Shown in pieces: positions 13,930 to 17,404 of a stretch of DNA of 17,404 nucleotides (its first letter is position 1; each line of letters opens with the position of its first letter). Source of the DNA: CAZCBJ01 sp964496705 (lineage in GTDB: Bacteria > Chloroflexota > Anaerolineae > Anaerolineales > Anaerolineaceae). Where the stretch lies: assembly GCA_964496705.1 (NCBI GenBank), contig CAZCBJ010000068.1, positions 1 through 17,404 of the forward strand, written 5' to 3'. Below the pieces are notes generated by a model that was not told where the DNA came from, did no database searches, and saw only the letters and a list, made by a program, of their open reading frames with translations. The position numbers were made by a program, and so were the translations under genes.

Positions 13930-15341
13930 GCGCAGGTTTCCTGGGGCAGGCTGACCTCGAAATCGAGATAATGACCCAGCGCCTCGACCAGCGGCGCCTG
14001 AACATGACCGGGGGTCACGCTGACGTGGTGGCGGTGACCCTGGATGCCGACATGCAGCAGCACATCCTGCAGGCGCGGGATCTCAGCCACGCCCGCCACG
14101 CCGAAGAAGTTGTCGGGGACGGGGTCAGCGGTGAAGCGGCCCTCGCCGAGGTACATTCTGATCCTGCCTTCGTCAGTCATTAAACTCCCAAAGGTGATCT
14201 CCATCGGCTGAAAGCGCCCGACATTGCAGCCATACGCGCAGCCGGGACCGAGCGAGGTGGCCAGGATGGGATTATCGCTGACCCGCCCGGGGCCGGCCAT
14301 CAGGCTGGCGGGGGCTGGGCCGCAGTGGAAGAGGATGCACTTGTCGTCCTCGTCGTAATAGTTGTTGTTCCAATCCAGCAGCACCGGGCTGTGGTAGGAG
14401 GCCAGGCGCAGCGCCTGCATGGCCACTGCGTTGCCGATGTCCACCTCGCAGGCAGCCGGGGTGCCGGTGTCGTTGAGCGCGCCCATCACCACACAGGGCG
14501 AGATACCCATCTGAGCCTGGATTTCGGACCAGCAGCGGATGGCCAGCGCGTCCAGCCCGGCTTGGCTGCACAGCTCGTCCAGCACCACACCGAGGCGCAC
14601 CAGGCCGTCGAAGGCTTTTTCGGGCACGCCTTCCCAGGTGGAAAAGGCGCGCAGAGACTGGCTTTTTGGAGCGTAGGCGGCATGCTGCGGGCTGAGCGAA
14701 TGCATGCGCTGGAAGATGTCAGAAAGATCAAAGGTTTCCACGGTGATTCCGCGGCGCTGCAGGGCGACCTCGTCGATGCGCACGGTTTTGAAGGGGGTGG
14801 TGCGCGCGCCGACCGCGCCGACCACCATGCCGCGCACACCCGCCACCACCCGGCAGACGCGGTCGAAAGTGTCCACATTGGCAGCAAAGCGCGGCGTGCC
14901 AGGTCGGACGGTGTGCGGCTTGAGGGCGGTGTACTTGACGCCGTACTGGCGGAAGACATCCATGATGGAGATCTTGCCGCAGTATGAATCGCGGCGCAGC
15001 TCGGGGCCCATGCGTTCATAATCATCCGGGTAGGCCTGCACCCAGATGGGCACGCCGGCTTCATGCAAAGCGGCCACCGCGCCGGTTTCATCGCCGAAAT
15101 TGGGCAGGCAGAGGATCACACCGTCGAACTGACCGCGATGCTGGCGCAGGAAATTGGCGTACACCTCGCCCTCGCGCGGCGTTTCCACTGCGCCGTAGCG
15201 GGTGGCTTCGGCGTCGAGCATCAGCACCGGGTGACCGAGGGCGGCCAGCTCGCGCGCCATCTCTTCGCGCGCGCCGGCGATCAGCGAAGCCGGAAAGAAT
15301 CCGCGGTTGCCAAAAAACAACGCAAAGGTTGACTTTTGCAT
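13917..15341 (-). CDS. L-fucose/L-arabinose isomerase-like sugar isomerase
   Basis: 474 residues. The N-terminal two-thirds have the FucI/AraA fold order, with LCLPNFGDETGAVAALHEAGVP near 78-98 and DSYCGKISI near 118-126. The metal site can be proposed as E299 (CEVDIGNA), D323 (LLDWNN) and a histidine of HRHH (436-439), by analogy with the Glu/Asp/His manganese ligands of L-fucose isomerase. The protein ends in a cysteine-rich tail, ETCACCR. Aldose-ketose isomerisation is the expected reaction; the sugar is not identified. ATG 15341 follows AGGAG (minus strand, 15351-15355) and a strong promoter. It leads a three-gene operon with aldolase and kinase. Confidence 0.8.
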   Translation of the reverse strand: MQKSTFALFFGNRGFFPASLIAGAREEMARELAALGHPVLMLDAEATRYGAVETPREGEVYANFLRQHRGQFDGVILCLPNFGDETGAVAALHEAGVPIWVQAYPDDYERMGPELRRDSYCGKISIMDVFRQYGVKYTALKPHTVRPGTPRFAANVDTFDRVCRVVAGVRGMVVGAVGARTTPFKTVRIDEVALQRRGITVETFDLSDIFQRMHSLSPQHAAYAPKSQSLRAFSTWEGVPEKAFDGLVRLGVVLDELCSQAGLDALAIRCWSEIQAQMGISPCVVMGALNDTGTPAACEVDIGNAVAMQALRLASYHSPVLLDWNNNYYDEDDKCILFHCGPAPASLMAGPGRVSDNPILATSLGPGCAYGCNVGRFQPMEITFGSLMTDEGRIRMYLGEGRFTADPVPDNFFGVAGVAEIPRLQDVLLHVGIQGHRHHVSVTPGHVQAPLVEALGHYLDFEVSLPQETCACCR

Positions 15342-15379
15342 AGCGATATGCTCCTGTAGATTGTGCGTGGAATATGCTG

Positions 15380-15408
15380 ATGATAGCCTTGAATGGTGGG
15401 GGAGTCAA
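15380..15408 (-). promoter_or_regulatory. Sigma-70-type promoter of the sugar operon
   Basis: On the minus strand, TTGACT (15408-15403) and TATCAT (15385-15380) are separated by exactly 17 nt. The predicted start near 15373 gives a leader of about 32 nt containing the AGGAG site. I see no clear operator dyad. Confidence 0.65.
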
Positions 15409-15430
15409 GGAGAGGGGATGGGTGTCGGTC

Positions 15431-15478
15431 CAGCGGCAGCCGCTGCATCGCCTCGATGGGTTGGGCGCGTGCCCACCC
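15431..15478. other. Two GC-rich hairpins between the divergent promoters
   Basis: CAGCGG (15431-15436) pairs with CCGCTG (15440-15445) around a CAG loop. GGG (15458-15460) plus TGGGC (15462-15466) pairs with GCCCA plus CCC (15471-15478) around a GCGT loop, with one bulged T. Neither is followed by a T-run on either strand, so they do not read as terminators. With the two promoters they account for most of the 334-nt gap between 15341 and 15676. Confidence 0.35.
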
Positions 15479-15499
15479 TTAAAAACGAAAAATGCACCC

Positions 15500-15528
15500 T
15501 TGCCAAGCGGGCTGAATCTGCGTATAAT
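15500..15528 (+). promoter_or_regulatory. Sigma-70-type promoter of rpsU-infA
   Basis: TTGCCA at 15500-15505 and a perfect TATAAT at 15523-15528 with a 17-nt spacer. The predicted start near 15535 leaves a leader of about 140 nt before the rpsU start, long for such a gene, with a terminator-like hairpin inside it. Confidence 0.7.
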
Positions 15529-15603
15529 CTTATTGTTCTTTAAGGTAGGTTCTGTTTAAAGGAGGTATCGCCAGATTGCATCCGCGCTTTTCCATGATTT
15601 TTC

Positions 15604-15644
15604 AACTCGGCGGTGGTCTGCGTGCCTGCCGGGTTTGTTTTTTT
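15604..15644 (+). terminator. Intrinsic terminator in the rpsU leader (possible attenuator)
   Basis: AACTCGGC (15604-15611) pairs with GCCGGGTT (15628-15635), one T-G wobble, and GG/CC add two pairs past a bulged T. A G and seven T residues follow (15638-15644). It lies between a strong promoter and the rpsU ribosome site, so read-through must be permitted or regulated. ATCGCC at 15567-15572 could pair with GGCGGT at 15609-15614 and disrupt the stem; that antiterminator is only a possibility. Confidence 0.55.
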
Positions 15645-15675
15645 AAATCCCTTGTCAGAAGGGAGGTGATTGAAC

Positions 15676-15876
15676 GTGACGACAGTCGTATTGCGCAATA
15701 ATGAATCCCAGGATCAGCTGCTCAAGCGCTTTCGCAAGAAGGTTGTGAAGAGTGGCGTGCTCAGCACCGTGCGCCGCAAGCGTTGGTTTATTTCCAAGAG
15801 CGAGCTCCGCCGTGTGGAGAAGAAAAAGGCCATCCGTCGCATCAAGCGCCGCCAGTATGGCAAGCTTCCCGAGTAA
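15676..15876 (+). CDS. rpsU: Small ribosomal subunit protein bS21
   Basis: 66 residues, very basic, with the S21 profile: VVLRNNESQDQLLKRFRKKV at the N-terminus, then SGVLSTVRRKRWF and an arginine/lysine-rich helix ending KKAIRRIKRRQYGKLPE. bS21 binds the 30S platform near the anti-Shine-Dalgarno and assists initiation. I chose GTG 15676 because GGAGG (15662-15666) lies 9 nt before it; the in-frame TTG at 15670 is too close to that site. The gene follows a strong promoter and a leader terminator and precedes infA by 43 nt, so both are initiation-related genes on one transcript. Confidence 0.92.
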   Translation: MTTVVLRNNESQDQLLKRFRKKVVKSGVLSTVRRKRWFISKSELRRVEKKKAIRRIKRRQYGKLPE

Positions 15877-15919
15877 GCCGGACCGACAGGTTGTCTTCCG
15901 GGCGTTTATGGAGTGATCA

Positions 15920-16174
15920 ATGGCTAAAGAAGAAGATAAGATTCAGGTCGAAGGAACCATCGTGGAAGCTCTGCCGGCCACCCAATTCCGGGTGAAGCTG
16001 GACAATGGGCATTCCGTGCTGGCCTATCTCTCTGGCCGGATGCGCAAATATTACATTCGCATCCTGCTGGGCGACCGCGTGCGCGTGGAAATGTCCCCCT
16101 ATGACCTGACCCGCGGGCGCATCGTCTACCGCCAGAAAAAGGCCGACGAGTTCCAGCCGGCCGAAGAAGAATAA
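15920..16174 (+). CDS. infA: Translation initiation factor IF-1
   Basis: 84 residues, S1/OB-fold initiation factor. MAKEEDKIQVEGTIVEALP at the N-terminus, FRVKLDNGHSVLAYLSGRMR and the core end RILLGDRVRVEMSPYDLTRG followed by RIVYR are the IF-1 signature. IF-1 is normally about 72 residues; this one has a 12-residue acidic C-terminal extension (KKADEFQPAEEE). IF-1 binds the ribosomal A site during initiation. GGAG at 15910-15913 lies 6 nt before ATG 15920. The usual place of infA is in the large ribosomal-protein cluster near rpmJ and rpsM; here it follows rpsU, so it may be a second copy or a relocated gene. A strong terminator follows. Confidence 0.93.
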   Translation: MAKEEDKIQVEGTIVEALPATQFRVKLDNGHSVLAYLSGRMRKYYIRILLGDRVRVEMSPYDLTRGRIVYRQKKADEFQPAEEE

Positions 16175-16218
16175 GCGCCCGCCGGATTGGGTCGGTTTAT
16201 CAGCTTGTCGTTTTCCCG

Positions 16219-16253
16219 GAACCGCGAACGCCGTGTTCGCGGTTCTGCTTTTA
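16219..16253 (+). terminator. Intrinsic terminator after infA
   Basis: Perfect 11-bp stem GAACCGCGAAC (16219-16229) and GTTCGCGGTTC (16235-16245) around GCCGT, followed by TGCTTTTA. It overlaps the end of the convergent membrane-protein gene (stop at 16251-16253) and may act in both directions. Confidence 0.85.
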
Positions 16254-17404
16254 AGGGCTTAGTGCGTAGATGGCCACCCCATCGCGCTCATAGATCAACT
16301 GCAGTCCAGGGCAATCGATCAGCCCGGCCGGTTGAAGTTGGCCAACGCCCTCCTTGATGTAGATGTGGGTGAATCCAAGTTCTGCCTGCAGGGCGTCAAA
16401 GTCCGCATTGCATTCGCTGACCTGGCTGGCGCGTGAAACAGCCTGGTTCACCCGTCGAATGGATTCGGATGAGCCCCAGCCATACATGGCCGGGGGGAGG
16501 ATGGTGCGCCGCCCGGCGATGACCGGCAGCCAGTAGCCGCCGTCGACGCCGCGGTACGAACCGGTCTGCCAGAGGGTGGTGTTGATGAAAAAAAGGCTGT
16601 CAGCAGGGGTGTGGGCGCGCGCCCATTCCAGCGCGCGCAGGTCGGCGGAGCTGGCCAGCACGGTGTTGGGATTGACGATGCGCCACGTGGATGCGGTTCC
16701 CCAGGCCGTCAGCCCCAGCACAGCGAGCAGCAGCGCGGCTGTGCCAATCCGCGGTCGGGTGAGCCTGCCCAGCGCATCCCCGCCAGCGGTCAGCGCCCCG
16801 GCTGCCAGAAGGCTGGCAGGCAGATAGAGGGTGATGGCCACCTGGTCGGGGCGGAACGGGTCCAGGCGTGGACTGCCGGGCAGGGCCAGCAGCGCCAGCA
16901 TCCCAGCCCACACCGCCACAATGCGCAAGCCCGGTCGGATCAGTGCCAGGATCAGGCCGCCGCCAGCCAGCGCAAACAGCAGGTGGCTGCGCAGCGGCCC
17001 GAGCAGCGCCAACGTGGACTGAAGCGCCGCGGGGTTGGCGGATTCGGCGGTCGGAAATTGCAGCGCGGCCAGGCGGTTGCCGAGTTGCCAGGCGCGCGCC
17101 AGCCAGGGTGCCGCCAGCAGCGCACCGCCAGCCAGCCCACCCAGCGCCGCCGGCAGCCAGCGGGGTGGTGTTCCCCGGCGTAAATCGCTGAGCCATTTGG
17201 CTGGGATAAAGATCAAGGCGAACAGCGCCAACATTCCCCCGGTCAGGTAATGCGAGAGGATCGTCCCGGCGGTGAGCAGCGCCAGGCCGGCAGCCTGTGT
17301 GACAGGGCGGGGCTCATCATCGTCGGTCAGCTTGATCAGCCGCGCCAGCGCTACCGGCAGCACCACCAGCCCCGCCAGCAGGGTGAAGCGGCCCCAGGTC
17401 AGGT
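16251..17404 (-). CDS. Polytopic membrane protein, probable GT-C-type glycosyltransferase (partial)
   Basis: The 3' part of a minus-strand gene running off the window end. The reading frame is open to the edge, where the residues TWGRFTLLAGL precede the first possible internal start near 17366, so the true start lies outside. At least 371 residues are visible: several hydrophobic helices (alanine/leucine-rich) and then a C-terminal soluble domain with LEWARAHTPADSLFFIN, WQTGSYRGVDGGYWLPVIAG and a short Cys-containing region. Such membrane-plus-soluble proteins with W-G-R-x-T-L-L-x-G helices are typical of dolichyl- or polyprenyl-phosphate-dependent GT-C enzymes. The catalytic acidic loop of GT-C enzymes would be N-terminal and is not in view, so the assignment rests on architecture. 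Confidence 0.6.
   Translation of the reverse strand, partial: LTWGRFTLLAGLVVLPVALARLIKLTDDDEPRPVTQAAGLALLTAGTILSHYLTGGMLALFALIFIPAKWLSDLRRGTPPRWLPAALGGLAGGALLAAPWLARAWQLGNRLAALQFPTAESANPAALQSTLALLGPLRSHLLFALAGGGLILALIRPGLRIVAVWAGMLALLALPGSPRLDPFRPDQVAITLYLPASLLAAGALTAGGDALGRLTRPRIGTAALLLAVLGLTAWGTASTWRIVNPNTVLASSADLRALEWARAHTPADSLFFINTTLWQTGSYRGVDGGYWLPVIAGRRTILPPAMYGWGSSESIRRVNQAVSRASQVSECNADFDALQAELGFTHIYIKEGVGQLQPAGLIDCPGLQLIYERDGVAIYALSP

Noticed and set aside
15576..15701. Leader reading frame from TTG 15576 to a TAA overlapping rpsU
   Set aside because: Not listed as a gene: non-ATG start, arginine-rich, no known family, and it runs through a terminator hairpin. It is kept as a possible regulatory leader in the findings.
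1..17404. CRISPR array, tRNA, rRNA, insertion sequence or prophage
   Set aside because: No repeated spacer-like array, cloverleaf, rRNA-like stretch, transposase or phage gene was recognised on either strand by eye.

Overview
The window looks like a piece of chromosome from a free-living, GC-rich bacterium, most plausibly Chloroflexota (Anaerolineae-like). That placement is an inference from gene types (DUF5679 zinc-ribbon, DoxX-like, GT-C-type membrane protein, geranylgeranyl-reductase-like flavoprotein, VOC proteins) and not from a marker gene. I see no rRNA, tRNA, insertion sequence, prophage gene or CRISPR array. Most genes are dense, GC-rich and housekeeping or accessory-metabolic; the membrane sensor at 2322-3917 is visibly AT-richer than its neighbours.

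Left part (1-4408): the 3' end of a DegV-family lipid-binding protein is followed closely by a DoxX-like membrane protein. The latter meets, tail to tail in a shared CTAG, an unrecognised cysteine-cluster protein on the minus strand. A compact divergent promoter region with two inverted repeats separates that protein from a VOC-fold protein. Next come an eight-TM sensor-like protein with no recognisable output domain and a second VOC protein.

Middle (4437-7936): one apparent operon, promoter to terminator, encodes a glutamate-1-semialdehyde-aminomutase-like class-III aminotransferase, a cyclopropane-fatty-acyl-phospholipid-synthase-like methyltransferase and a geranylgeranyl-reductase-type flavoprotein. 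This is the best candidate for an undescribed system: a SAM-dependent lipid methyltransferase beside a flavoprotein that in its family reduces C=C bonds. A single-gene unit for a 50-residue DUF5679 zinc-ribbon protein follows, with its own promoter and terminator. After it comes a four-gene run: DUF454 membrane protein, a truncated DinB-like protein, a large GNAT protein and an HI0933-family flavoprotein.

Right part (11503-17404): a minus-strand sugar operon with a clear sigma-70-type promoter encodes an L-fucose/L-arabinose-isomerase-like protein, a class II aldolase and an FGGY kinase, forming a complete isomerase/kinase/aldolase route for an unidentified sugar. Back to back with it, a strong plus-strand promoter drives rpsU and infA through a leader holding an intrinsic terminator (a possible attenuator). 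A strong hairpin ends infA, and the window closes inside a minus-strand polytopic membrane protein, probably a GT-C-type glycosyltransferase.
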